Assembly: GCA_963652365.1 (NCBI GenBank)
Contig: CAVJTH010000008.1
Location: 26,784-90,783 of the forward strand
Length of the DNA: 64,000 nucleotides
Direction: 5' to 3'
Source of the DNA: Hallerella sp963652365
GTDB taxonomy: Bacteria; Fibrobacterota; Fibrobacteria; Fibrobacterales; Fibrobacteraceae
Below, in pieces: positions 23,906-32,166 of the stretch. Both the position numbers and the translations under genes were made by a program. The notes below the pieces were generated by a model that did no database searches, was not told the DNA's origin, and saw only the letters and a list, made by a program, of their open reading frames with translations. Every line of letters begins with the position of its first letter. Positions within the stretch are counted from its first letter, which is position 1.

Positions 23906-24272
23906 CGATTTCCCTGTCTGCGGGGAGCCAGTCGATCGAGGCGAGTTCCTGGCGAAAGATCCAGCGGGCCGCCAGGTGCTCTTGGAGCGTGAGCTCCCCG
24001 TCGGCGATCGTGCACAGGAACGTGTGCATCGTAAGGTGGAATTTCGGGTAGTCGTATTCCACGGTGCCGACGAACTTTTCGATTCTAGCGTCGATGGCGA
24101 GTTCTTCCCGGAGTTCGCGGACGAGGGCCGCTTCGCGGGTTTCTCCCGGTTCGACTTTTCCGCCCGGAAATTCCCACTTGCCGGCGAATTCCCCGTAACC
24201 GCGTTCCGTGGCGAGAATTTTGCCGGAGGCTTTGTCCTCGATGATTCCGGCGACGACTTCGACTGTTTTCAT
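23880..24272 (-). CDS. MutT-type Nudix hydrolase
   Basis: A 130-residue protein with a perfect Nudix box, GGKVEPGETREAALVRELREE with its REUxEE core. The start VEVVAGIIED and the WEFPGGK segment match MutT/8-oxo-dGTP diphosphatases, which remove oxidised nucleotides and sometimes other NDP-X. The upstream ATG at 24314 is in frame, but the MKTVEVVAG start at 24272 fits the family. It is divergent from znuA. The exact substrate is not determined by sequence. Confidence 0.88.
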   Translation of the reverse strand: MKTVEVVAGIIEDKASGKILATERGYGEFAGKWEFPGGKVEPGETREAALVRELREELAIDARIEKFVGTVEYDYPKFHLTMHTFLCTIADGELTLQEHLAARWIFRQELASIDWLPADREIATSLAEQS

Positions 24273-24299
24273 GGCGGAAAAGCTAGAAAAAACGAAAGC

Positions 24300-24338
24300 C
24301 CTCGGGCGTTTCATTTTGTATTATTGTTTCCCCCGAGG
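24300..24338. promoter_or_regulatory. Inverted repeat over the znuA promoter region
   Basis: CCTCGGG (24300-24306) and CCCGAGG (24332-24338) are inverted repeats flanking an A+T-rich stretch (TTTTGTATTATTG) that looks like the znuA -10 region. It could be an operator or an mRNA hairpin. It does not clearly match a Zur box, so no regulator is named. Confidence 0.35.
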
Positions 24339-24344
24339 TTTTCC

Positions 24345-25196
24345 ATGTCCCGTCTAGCTTCTCTCTGCCTCTTTTTTGCCGTTTCCGTCGGGTTTGCCGC
24401 ACCCGCGCTGACCGTTTCCGTGCTGCTAGCCCCTTACGAAAGAATCGTGCGGGAAATCGGGGGCGCATCTGTCGAAGTGGTGACGCTCGTGCCGAAAAAC
24501 GCGAATCCGCACACGTTCGAGCCGAAGCCCGACATCCTGAAAAGGTTTTCCGGCGTCTCCCTCTATTTCAGCGACGGCTCGGGGCTTGACAACGCATGGC
24601 GTCCGCGCTTTCTGGGCGTGAATCTGAACGTGCAGGTCGTCGATGTCTCGGAAGGCGTTTCGTTTATCGCGGAAGAGCATTCCCATGCCTCGGAACACGA
24701 CGAGGAACTGGATCCGCATCTGTGGAACTCTCCGCGGGTAGCGATGCTGCTCGCATCGAACATTTGCCGTGCGCTGGCGGCAGCGGACGCTCCCCATGCG
24801 GAACTCTATCGGGAAAACCTGGAAAGGTTCTCGAAGAAGCTCGCCGATCTGGATGCGCGGCTTGCCGCTTCCCTGAAGGAGCTTCCGGAAGAGCGTCGGA
24901 CGTTCATCGTCTTTCATCCGTCTTACGGCTACCTCGCGCGGGATTATGGATTGAAGCAGATCGCGGTCGAAATGGATGGCAAGGAACCGAAACCGCGCGA
25001 CATGCGAAACCTGGTGACTGTCGCAAAAAGGAACCGCGTGAAAACCGTCTTTGTGCAGCCGCAGTTCAGCCGCCGGGCGGCGGAATCCCTGTCGAGGGAA
25101 ATCGGTGCGAAAATCGTTTCGATCGATCCGCTTGCCTATGATTTCGACGGGGAACTGCAAAAGTTTCTGGACGCCCTTCTGGAGGTGCGCAAGTGA
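24345..25196 (+). CDS. znuA: Metal ABC transporter substrate-binding protein (ZnuA-like)
   Basis: A 283-residue cluster A-I binding protein with a signal peptide (cleavage near GFAAPA). It keeps the metal-ligand landmarks: PNAN-type segment VPKNANPHTFEPKPD (His), a short His-rich loop HSHASEHDEE, DPHLWNSPR (His) and VFHPSYGYLARDYGL (His), with a late Asp in SIDPLAYD. The His pattern indicates zinc or manganese capture in the periplasm. It overlaps the ATPase gene by 4 bp (GTGA). No permease gene follows in this window. Confidence 0.88.
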   Translation: MSRLASLCLFFAVSVGFAAPALTVSVLLAPYERIVREIGGASVEVVTLVPKNANPHTFEPKPDILKRFSGVSLYFSDGSGLDNAWRPRFLGVNLNVQVVDVSEGVSFIAEEHSHASEHDEELDPHLWNSPRVAMLLASNICRALAAADAPHAELYRENLERFSKKLADLDARLAASLKELPEERRTFIVFHPSYGYLARDYGLKQIAVEMDGKEPKPRDMRNLVTVAKRNRVKTVFVQPQFSRRAAESLSREIGAKIVSIDPLAYDFDGELQKFLDALLEVRK

Positions 25197-25930
25197 ATCC
25201 GTTTCCGGCAATCGAGGTGCGCAACCTGGATTTTTCCTACGAAAGGACGCCTGTCCTTTCGGACGTGAACTTTTCCGTGAGCCGTGGCGACTTCCTCGCG
25301 ATCATCGGGCCGAACGGCGGCGGAAAGAGCACGCTGATGAAGCTCGTCGTCGGGCTCCTGAAACCTTCCGCGGGAGAGGTTCGCGTCTTTGGCGAAAGGG
25401 TCCCGTCCAAAAAAGTTTCGCTCGGCTACGTGCCGCAGAACACGAACCGCAACCTGGAATTTCCGATAACCGTGGAAGAAACCGTTTCGACCGGGCTTCC
25501 GCGTTTTCGACCGGATCCGCCAAAGGTCCGGGAACTTCTCGAAACGGTGCGGATGGAATCGTTCGCGAAGCGGCGTCTCGGGGAGCTTTCGGGCGGAGAA
25601 CGCCAGCGGGTCCTCATCGCGCGCGCCCTTGCCTGCAAGCCGCAGATTCTTTTTCTCGACGAGCCTTCGAGCAACATCGACGCGAAGGGACAGGAAGATC
25701 TCTACGGGCTTCTTGCCCGGCTAAACGAGAAGATGACGATTGTCATCGTGACGCACGATCTGATGGCGCTTTCGCGACACGTGAAAAGCGTCGCTTGCGT
25801 CAATCGGACGGTGCATTTCCATTCCGGGGCGGAAATCACGCCGGAAATGATGCAGGATATGTATGGCTCGGAGATGAATCTCGTGGCGCACGATGTTTCG
25901 CACCGGATCTTGAACGCGCATTTTCACTGA
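25193..25930 (+). CDS. znuC: Metal ABC transporter ATPase (ZnuC-like)
   Basis: A 245-residue ATP-binding subunit: Walker A GPNGGGKST, LGYVPQN Q-loop, signature LSGGERQRV, Walker B QILFLDEPSSNID and VIVTHDLMALSRHV. It clusters by motif with manganese/zinc transport ATPases. The start codon is GTG overlapping the znuA stop. A strong terminator follows and the next gene is on the other strand, so the ZnuB permease must be encoded elsewhere. Confidence 0.88.
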   Translation: MNPFPAIEVRNLDFSYERTPVLSDVNFSVSRGDFLAIIGPNGGGKSTLMKLVVGLLKPSAGEVRVFGERVPSKKVSLGYVPQNTNRNLEFPITVEETVSTGLPRFRPDPPKVRELLETVRMESFAKRRLGELSGGERQRVLIARALACKPQILFLDEPSSNIDAKGQEDLYGLLARLNEKMTIVIVTHDLMALSRHVKSVACVNRTVHFHSGAEITPEMMQDMYGSEMNLVAHDVSHRILNAHFH

Positions 25931-25946
25931 CATTTTCTGTCGCGCG

Positions 25947-25974
25947 AAAAAAAGCCGGGCGAAGCCCGGCTTTT
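25947..25974. terminator. Bidirectional terminator between znuC and porin gene
   Basis: A perfect GC-rich stem GCCGGGC-GAA-GCCCGGC (25954-25970) is flanked by seven A on the left and four T on the right. It serves both convergent genes. Confidence 0.88.
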
Positions 25975-25992
25975 GCGTTTGATGTCGCCTGT

Positions 25993-27006
25993 TTACTTGA
26001 TGGTCGTCGTGAAGCGGAGCGCCGCGGCGACGTCCTTCAGTTCCTTTTCGCTGAAGATGTTCAGCTGGGCCTTGGTACGACCGTATGTCTTGACAAATGC
26101 GACTGTCCAGGCGAATTCGTCCGCGTCCGCAGAGAGCTCGTCGCGGTCCTGGATGTATTCGACTTCGAACATCAGGTGGTCGAGGAATCCCGCGGTCGGA
26201 ATTTCGAGTCCGACGTAGAACGGGAGATAGTCGGAGCCCTGGGCGTATTCCGGCTTGATGGCGATTCCGGTCCGAATCGTTTCCGCATTCACGTCGGAAT
26301 CCTCGGTCGTCTTGATGTAGGCGACTTCCCCGTAGAGGCGGAGGTTCGGAACCAGCGCGTAGGAAGCGTAGCCGGCGATGCGGTGCGTCTGCGTAGCGGC
26401 CTGGTTGAAGGCGTCAAAGGCGTTTACGCGGTAGGCTGCCGCGAGTTCGAGCGGAAAGCGGAACTTGACGCGTTCTTCGACTCTCGCGTATCCGGTGTTG
26501 AACTTGCTGTCGGTGGTGGCGACCATCGCCTTGAAAGCGGAGGGCCCGAAGTTCCAGCCGAGTTCGAAGGCGTCGTGCGAATAGTCGCGCATCATCATGC
26601 CGCGCCGGTTGAGCGCCGGGTCGATATAGGTTCCGAAGTTCCCGGAATTGCTCCAGTCCGTTTTCCAGTGGCCGAGCTTCAGGTTCAGCGCGTGGTCTCC
26701 CAGGCGATACTTGTAGTTTGCCCAGTAGAGATCCGCGAGAATCTTGTCGTAGTTCTTGCCGTCGATCGAATTGCCGAAGTTCGGTCCGAACATGCGGATC
26801 ATGATTTGCGCATCGAAATCTTCGGACTTGTACATGCCGCCGATGTTTGCGCGGAACCAGAAGGATTCAAACCAGTTGTCCTGATTGTTCGCGACGCCCT
26901 GGGTCTGGATGTTGCCCTTGAACGAAAAGTTTTCCGCAATGTCCGCAGCGAAAACATTTGCCGCAAAAGCGAAAGCGATTACGGATGCCAGAAATCTTGA
27001 CTTCAT
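25993..27006 (-). CDS. Outer-membrane beta-barrel (porin-like) protein
   Basis: A 337-residue protein with a signal peptide (FLASVIAFAFAANVFAA) and then alternating amphipathic strands rich in aromatic residues (for example KYRLGDHALNLKLGHWKTDW and RLYGEVAYIKTTEDS). It ends in a basic beta strand (AAALRFTTTIK), which is compatible with a barrel. I cannot assign a substrate or a named family. AAGGAG lies before the ATG at 27006; an in-frame ATG upstream at 27033 lacks such a site. Monocistronic between a bidirectional terminator and a DUF285 pseudogene. Confidence 0.65.
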   Translation of the reverse strand: MKSRFLASVIAFAFAANVFAADIAENFSFKGNIQTQGVANNQDNWFESFWFRANIGGMYKSEDFDAQIMIRMFGPNFGNSIDGKNYDKILADLYWANYKYRLGDHALNLKLGHWKTDWSNSGNFGTYIDPALNRRGMMMRDYSHDAFELGWNFGPSAFKAMVATTDSKFNTGYARVEERVKFRFPLELAAAYRVNAFDAFNQAATQTHRIAGYASYALVPNLRLYGEVAYIKTTEDSDVNAETIRTGIAIKPEYAQGSDYLPFYVGLEIPTAGFLDHLMFEVEYIQDRDELSADADEFAWTVAFVKTYGRTKAQLNIFSEKELKDVAAALRFTTTIK

Positions 27007-27125
27007 TTTTTCTCCTTGATACAAGTGCGTCAAATCTATTAAAAAGCGGAACGCTTTGAAAGGGACGCTTCGGAAACGGCAAGCGCGGGAGAGTCCATTT
27101 GCCCAATCCTAAATCCTTGAGGTCG

Positions 27126-27389
27126 ATTCTGTGAAAGTTACATTTTGAAATATCCCCGTTGAATTTGGAACGCAGGAATATATTTTCCATGTTTCTTGCG
27201 TTTGAGACATTCCATTTTGATATGTCTCCGTTGAAATTGGATTCGAAAAAAAAAACAGATTGCAGGTCCGTAATCTGCGACACGTCGATAAAGTTCAGGT
27301 CGCAGAAATAGCCATCCTATTTGAGTGCCTTGCGGATCAGGGCTTTCAGGTGTTTTTTGTTCTTGGCTGTAACGGTTTTCTTGGTCATA
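27126..27389 (-). pseudogene. Decayed DUF285 repeat gene copy with nonsense codon
   Basis: The minus strand starts like the intact gene at 27400-29439 (MTKKTVTAKNKKHLKALIR). At codon 24 it reads TAG where the intact copy has AAG (Lys). Past the stop the same frame continues with DGYFCDLNFIDVSQITD and two DUF285-type repeats (FNGDISKWNVS, FNGDISKCN) before homology is lost near 27126. It is a truncated duplicate of its neighbour, ending about 120 bp before the porin gene. Confidence 0.8.
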
Positions 27390-27399
27390 GGGATTTCTC

Positions 27400-29439
27400 T
27401 TAACTTGATTTTCTGAATTTTTTAGAATCGAGGCAGAACATTCGGCTTATGTATTTGACATTTGCGAAATTCCAGGAATCAATGTCTCCGCTGAACTCGG
27501 AACCTTCAAACATATAACGCATATCGATTACGTTGGACACGTCCCAATTGCTGATATCCCCGTTAAATTTTGAAAAGGCAAACATCTCAAACATGTTTCC
27601 TACGTTCGAGACGTCCCATTTTGAAATGTCCCTGTTAAATTTGGACTTGGAAAACATCATCCACATATTTTCCACATTCGAAACATCCCATTTGGAGATG
27701 TCGCCGTTGAATTTGGAATTCTTAAACATAAGACTCATATTTTTAACCTTTGAAACATTCCACTTGCTGATGTCTCCATTAAATTCGGAGCTATCAAACA
27801 TCCAGCTCATGTCGGTTACGTTTGACACATCCCACTTGGAAATGTCTCCGGTGAATTTTGAATGGCTAAACATTTGGTTCATGTTTTTCACGTTCGACAC
27901 ATTCCACTTTGAAATGTCTCCGTTAAATTCTCCACCGCAAAACATGAATTGCATATCTGTTACGCTCGAAACGTCCCATTTTGATATGTCGCCGTTGAAT
28001 TCGCCACCAAACATACTGCTCATGTTTTTTACACTTGAAACATTCCATTTGCTGATGTCTCCATTAAATTCGGAGCTGCCAAACATCCAGCTCATATCGA
28101 TTACGTTTGACACATCCCACTTGGAAATGTCTCCGTTGAAGATGGTTTCTTCAAACATTCCCTGCATATTTTCCACGTTCGAAACATTCCATTTGCTGAT
28201 GTCTCCGCTGAACTCGGAACCTTCAAACATTCCCTGCATATTTTCCACGTTCGAAACATTCCATTTGCTGATGTCTCCGCTGAACTCGGAACCTTCAAAC
28301 ATTCCCTGCATATTTTCCACGTTCGAAACATTCCATTTGCTGATGTCTCCGCTGAACTCGGAACCTTCAAACATTCCCTGCATATTTTCCACGTTCGAAA
28401 CATTCCATTTGCTGATGTCTCCATTAAATTCGGAGCTGTCAAACATCCTGCTCATATCGGTTACGTTTGACACATCCCACTTGGAAATGTCTCCCTTGAA
28501 GATGGTTTCTTCAAACAAGCCTTTCATGTTTTTCACGCTAGATACATTCCACTTGGAAATGTCTCCGTTAAAATCGGAGGTCCTGAACATCTCGCTCATG
28601 TCGATTACGTTAGACACGTCCCAGTTGGAAATGTCTCCGTTAAATGCAGCGAGGTCGTTGTCCGGATAGCTGCGAAACAGTTTGCTCATGTCCGTAATCT
28701 GCGAAACGTCGATAAAGTTCAAATCCGCTTCCCAGCCTTTTTCGTCGATAGCTTTTTCGATAAGTTTTATCAGATGTTTTTTGTCCCTGGCGACAACTTT
28801 TGTTTCGGGCTTGAGTTTTGCGGGTTTCGCGGGGAAAAAGGGAACCTTGGAACCGTAAAACAATCCTTTCCGATTCTTTAGCTTTGAAAGATTCCACTTG
28901 CTGATATCGCCGTCAAATTCGGAGCCGTTAAACATGCGGTACATGTCGGTTACGTTAGACACATCCCACTTGGAAATGTCTCCTTTGAAGATGGTTTCTT
29001 CAAACAAGTCTTTCATGTTTTTCACGCTAGATACATTCCACTTTGAAATGTCCCCGTTGAAATCGGAAACAGAAAACATCGCTCTCATGTCGGTTACATT
29101 TGACACGTCCCATTTGGATATATCTTCGTTGAATTTGGCGAAGGAAAACATCTCGCTCATATTTTTCACGCTTGAAACATCCCATTTTGAGATGTCTCCA
29201 TTGAAATCGGAATAGGCAAACATACGGCTCATATCGGTTACATTCGATACGTCCCATTTCGAAATGTCGCCGTTGAATTTGCCGTTGCCTGAATTGAGAT
29301 CGAACATTCCGCTCATATCCGTAATCTGCGACACGTCGATAAAGTTCAGGTCGCATTCGTAGCCATCCTTTTTGATTGCCTCGCGAATCAGGGCTTTCAG
29401 TTGCTTTTTGTCCTTGGCGGTAACGGTTTTCTTGGTCAT
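27400..29439 (-). CDS. BspA-like DUF285 repeat protein
   Basis: A 679-residue protein built almost entirely of 24-residue repeats of the type FNGDISKWDVSNVTDMSRMF (DUF285, BspA-like leucine-rich fold), around 25 copies. Two similar head segments (KQLKALIREAI...CDLNFIDVSQITDMS at residues 5-50 and again near 220-260) divide it into two cassettes, so it is itself a tandem fusion. There is no signal peptide, membrane helix or sorting domain, unlike secreted BspA proteins, so it may act inside the cell. DUF285 proteins are usually thought to bind proteins or surfaces. Three 72-bp units are identical at DNA level, showing recent expansion. Confidence 0.85.
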   Translation of the reverse strand: MTKKTVTAKDKKQLKALIREAIKKDGYECDLNFIDVSQITDMSGMFDLNSGNGKFNGDISKWDVSNVTDMSRMFAYSDFNGDISKWDVSSVKNMSEMFSFAKFNEDISKWDVSNVTDMRAMFSVSDFNGDISKWNVSSVKNMKDLFEETIFKGDISKWDVSNVTDMYRMFNGSEFDGDISKWNLSKLKNRKGLFYGSKVPFFPAKPAKLKPETKVVARDKKHLIKLIEKAIDEKGWEADLNFIDVSQITDMSKLFRSYPDNDLAAFNGDISNWDVSNVIDMSEMFRTSDFNGDISKWNVSSVKNMKGLFEETIFKGDISKWDVSNVTDMSRMFDSSEFNGDISKWNVSNVENMQGMFEGSEFSGDISKWNVSNVENMQGMFEGSEFSGDISKWNVSNVENMQGMFEGSEFSGDISKWNVSNVENMQGMFEETIFNGDISKWDVSNVIDMSWMFGSSEFNGDISKWNVSSVKNMSSMFGGEFNGDISKWDVSSVTDMQFMFCGGEFNGDISKWNVSNVKNMNQMFSHSKFTGDISKWDVSNVTDMSWMFDSSEFNGDISKWNVSKVKNMSLMFKNSKFNGDISKWDVSNVENMWMMFSKSKFNRDISKWDVSNVGNMFEMFAFSKFNGDISNWDVSNVIDMRYMFEGSEFSGDIDSWNFANVKYISRMFCLDSKKFRKSS
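28150..28421. repeat. Tandem 72-bp repeats inside the DUF285 gene
   Basis: Units starting at 28150, 28222 and 28294 are identical over 72 bp, and a fourth at 28366 is identical for its first 56 bases. Each encodes one 24-residue repeat (NVENMQGMFEGSEFSGDISK plus four residues). Identity without synonymous changes points to very recent slippage or unequal exchange. Confidence 0.95.
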
Positions 29440-29663
29440 GATTATCCCTCTTTACGTAGAAAAATCGGAAAGTACGGCTCTCGCTCCCTCTCCATACCAA
29501 ATATAAACAAAAAACGAAGAATATTCTCGAAAACTATTGACTTTGTTTTTTTTTTCTTATACTTATGATGTAAGGGCAAAACAAGCCTCTTGCCTTGACG
29601 AGGAAAGATTTATTTCTCGAAAAGGGGAGCAGGCTGCTTTTCCGAAAGTTTCGAGGAATGACG

Positions 29664-30356
29664 ATGAAAGATTACGAAGATTACGAAGCCGCACTCGGGC
29701 AAATCCCGTTCTATCGGGAGCGTCCGTTTCTAAAGCCTTTCGTGGGGAAGCGTTACGAATCGGCTGCGCACCGGAAGCTCCTGGTTGTCGGCGAGAGCCA
29801 TTACGCGCCGGAAGGGGAGACGCTCCACCGGAATGTCGAGGGCTGGTATGACGGCTCCACCAAGGTGACCGAAGCGATGCCGCTTTACTGGAATTGCTTG
29901 ACGCGGAGGACTTTTGCCGATTTCAAGGCCGGGCGTTTTTCCAAGGCGATTCTCGGGGAACTCGGCGCGCTTTGCGGGGCGGAAAATCCCGCGGAAGAAG
30001 TCGCTTTCTGCAACTACTTCTTGCGTCCGGCGGATAACAGTGTAAAGACGTTTGCAAAAGTCTGCACGGAATTCGACCGAAAGATGTCCGCGGAAAACTT
30101 TGCGCGCGTGCTGGCGGCTCTTTCGCCGGATGTCGTGTGCTTTGCGTCGAAAGAAGCGATTGTTTCTGCAGAGAAGTATTTCCCGAAACTTTTCGGCAAG
30201 GAAATTTGGAGCAGGGACAACGGCTATGTTTTTTGGGTGTATCATCCGTCGTTTGGAAATTGGGACCGCCATACGGATGATCCGAATTTCCACGGGCTTA
30301 CCAGCCGGGAATTTTTCCGGGAACAGCTTTCCGAAAACTGGCTTTTGAAAGTTTAA
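29664..30356 (+). CDS. Hypothetical protein with GESHY and HPSF motifs
   Basis: A 230-residue cytoplasmic protein that I cannot name with confidence. Visible landmarks are KLLVVGESHYAPEGE near residue 35, a middle region NYFLRPADNS, and HPSFGNWDRH near residue 205. An early glycine-rich strand-loop and a late H-P-S motif recall the uracil-DNA-glycosylase superfamily, but the catalytic motifs are not those of a known subfamily, so this is a weak hint. The start at 29664 has GAGGA eight bases upstream; an in-frame ATG at 29658 is less well placed. It is first of a row of accessory genes transcribed in the same direction, 20 bp before the next. Confidence 0.55.
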   Translation: MKDYEDYEAALGQIPFYRERPFLKPFVGKRYESAAHRKLLVVGESHYAPEGETLHRNVEGWYDGSTKVTEAMPLYWNCLTRRTFADFKAGRFSKAILGELGALCGAENPAEEVAFCNYFLRPADNSVKTFAKVCTEFDRKMSAENFARVLAALSPDVVCFASKEAIVSAEKYFPKLFGKEIWSRDNGYVFWVYHPSFGNWDRHTDDPNFHGLTSREFFREQLSENWLLKV

Positions 30357-30376
30357 CACAAGCCAAGGAGATGACC

Positions 30377-30697
30377 ATGGGTTACTATTGCAAGAAATGC
30401 GGGCGTTCGTTCGATAATCTTCAGATTTTGGTGAATAGCGGTTGCGTAAAGGGCGGTCGTTGTGAATCTTATGTAGGCGTTGAAATGGGGTCTTTCCATT
30501 GCAGGAAATGCGGACGTTCATTTAACAATCTTCAGATTTTGGTGAATAGCTGCTGCGTAAAGGGCGGTCGCTGCGAACCTTATGAGGGAAGGGAAAGGGG
30601 ACCGTGGCATTGCAAGAAATGTGGACGTTCGTTCGATAATCTTCAGATTTTGGTGAATAGCGGTTGCGTAAAAGGTGGCCGCTGCGAACCGCTTTAA
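30377..30697 (+). CDS. Triple zinc-ribbon repeat protein
   Basis: A 106-residue protein made of three tandem 37-residue units, each with the pattern CxxCGRSFxNLQILVNSxCVKGGRCE, that is four cysteines (CxxC, C, C) suited to bind zinc. The three units are also highly similar at DNA level (111-bp period), so they arose by recent tandem duplication. AAGGAG lies six bases before the ATG at 30377; the ATG at 30371 abuts the ribosome-binding site and is too close. I know no named function; zinc ribbons of this kind usually bind nucleic acids or proteins. It sits 15 bp before another small gene. Confidence 0.7.
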   Translation: MGYYCKKCGRSFDNLQILVNSGCVKGGRCESYVGVEMGSFHCRKCGRSFNNLQILVNSCCVKGGRCEPYEGRERGPWHCKKCGRSFDNLQILVNSGCVKGGRCEPL

Positions 30698-30712
30698 TTG
30701 GGAGGAGAATAT

Positions 30713-30913
30713 ATGAAAGTGGACTCAAAAAAAATAAAAAAAGGCGCTGCTGCGGTTGGGTTGATGCTTGGACAGGAGCTTCTTCAGAAGTTGGGATCCT
30801 GGGCGATATCAAAGTGTTCTGAAGCTCTTACCCAAAAAAAGAATTCTATTGAAAATTCAGGAACGGAAATCGCTTCGCAAAATTCGCAAGACAGTGATAA
30901 AACGAAGGTTTGA
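30713..30913 (+). CDS. Small amphipathic/hydrophobic protein
   Basis: A 66-residue protein with a strong GGAGGAG ribosome-binding site five bases before the ATG. It has a basic N-terminus (VDSKKIKKG), a hydrophobic or amphipathic helix (AAAVGLMLGQELLQKLGSWA) and a polar Ser/Asn-rich tail. No family is recognised. The helix could insert in or lie on the membrane. It is 15 bp downstream of the zinc-ribbon gene and in the same direction, so probably co-transcribed. Confidence 0.55.
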   Translation: MKVDSKKIKKGAAAVGLMLGQELLQKLGSWAISKCSEALTQKKNSIENSGTEIASQNSQDSDKTKV

Positions 30914-30990
30914 CGGAATTTGCAAGTTATTTCGGAATAGTGTTCGAAATTACTTGCCGTTTCAATTGAACCTAAAACAAGGAATGAAAA

Positions 30991-31344
30991 ATGGATTTTG
31001 AAAAGTTGAAAAATGCTGCGGTAAAGGCCGCTTCGACGGTTGCGGAAACCGCGGAAAAGGCCGAAGCGGAAGAAGTTTCGAGCGCTCCGCAAGATGCCGA
31101 AAATGCGCATGTCGGGGAAGTTTCGGATACAAATCTTTCCGAAAAACCGGTCCAGGGGCCTGTCAATACGGCTGCCGTCCATATCATCAAGGCGGTAAGC
31201 TTCGTCATCCCGGCGGCGAAAGGGCTTTTGAAGTTTGCGGAGAAGACGTCCAAGACCTTGACGCTTATCAAGTTCTTCTTGATTGCGATTCTGGTCCTCT
31301 TGGCGTTAATCCTTGTCGGCGTTGTCGTTTCGATTGCGAAATAA
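30991..31344 (+). CDS. Small tail-anchored membrane protein
   Basis: A 117-residue protein: an Ala/Glu-rich helical N-terminal half (VKAASTVAETAEKAEAEE), an amphipathic middle part, and a C-terminal transmembrane helix (FFLIAILVLLALILVGVVV) followed only by SIAK, i.e. a tail anchor. No family is recognised. It lies 77 bp after the preceding small gene and 18 bp before the EcsC-like gene, in the same direction. Composition is intermediate between the host-like first cassette genes and the A+T-rich gene that follows. Confidence 0.55.
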   Translation: MDFEKLKNAAVKAASTVAETAEKAEAEEVSSAPQDAENAHVGEVSDTNLSEKPVQGPVNTAAVHIIKAVSFVIPAAKGLLKFAEKTSKTLTLIKFFLIAILVLLALILVGVVVSIAK

Positions 31345-31362
31345 TTTAACGAGGAGATAAAA

Positions 31363-32166
31363 ATGTCTGAAACAGAAAATGGATTGACGATGTGGAATAA
31401 AGTTCTTTCTACAACATTGAAAATGCCGTATGTCGCTGTAGATAGAACGTTATTTCTAAAAAGAGAATTGGCGCCTTATGTGAATCAAAAGCAGTTGGAG
31501 CAAATTCAAGATGTTAGGCCTTCGGATTTAGTGTCTGATAAAATTTTGGAGAAAATCGCTAAATCTTGTATTAACTCAACAACATTTGTTGCTTCGGGAA
31601 CAAGTTTTGTTGCTGGATTGCCAGGTGGTATTGCCATGGCTGTTTCTATTCCTGCGGATTTGGCTCAGTATTATTATCATATCGTGGTTCTTGCTCAAAA
31701 AATTTCATATTTATATGGATTTCCAAATTTAGTGGATGAAAATGGAGTAATTTCAGATAGTGCTGTTGATTTGTTGACTGTGTATTTAGGAGTTACATTA
31801 GGAGCGGGGGCGGCTAGTCAAGGACTTGAAGTAGTGGCGAAACAACTGGCTAAATCTGCTCCGTCAAAAATTGCGTCAATGGCTTTAACCAAAACATTTT
31901 ATTATCCGATTATAAAGAAAATTGCTCCATGGTTTGGGGCTAAGATGACAAAGCAAGTATTTGGCAAAGGCGTTGGAAAAATAATTCCAATATTAGGGGG
32001 CGTTATTTCAGGAGGTTTGACGTTAGCTTCTTTTAAAATAGGGGGAAATAGATTGCTAAAAGAAATGAAAACGCGAAAAGCTCTTTTTGATGAAGTAAAA
32101 TCGCCTAAATCAGAAGAAAATACATTTGATGATGCCGAAGTTGTCGATTTTGAGGGAGAGAATTAA
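31363..32166 (+). CDS. EcsC-family-like protein, low G+C
   Basis: A 267-residue protein resembling the EcsC family: a glycine-rich, membrane-associating stretch (GLPGGIAMAVSIPADLAQYY) followed by IVVLAQKISYLYGFPNL, then further helices and glycine-rich segments and an acidic tail. EcsC relatives occur in many bacteria and phage-rich islands; their biochemical role is not established. The gene is conspicuously A+T-rich with AT-ending codons (TTA, AAA, ATA), unlike nearly every neighbour, which indicates recent transfer. GAGGAG lies before its ATG. Confidence 0.65.
   Translation: MSETENGLTMWNKVLSTTLKMPYVAVDRTLFLKRELAPYVNQKQLEQIQDVRPSDLVSDKILEKIAKSCINSTTFVASGTSFVAGLPGGIAMAVSIPADLAQYYYHIVVLAQKISYLYGFPNLVDENGVISDSAVDLLTVYLGVTLGAGAASQGLEVVAKQLAKSAPSKIASMALTKTFYYPIIKKIAPWFGAKMTKQVFGKGVGKIIPILGGVISGGLTLASFKIGGNRLLKEMKTRKALFDEVKSPKSEENTFDDAEVVDFEGEN

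Noticed and set aside
27533..28669. Repetitive plus-strand frame of 378 codons
   Set aside because: It is the reverse complement of the DUF285 repeats, so its apparent repeats are a mirror of the real gene.
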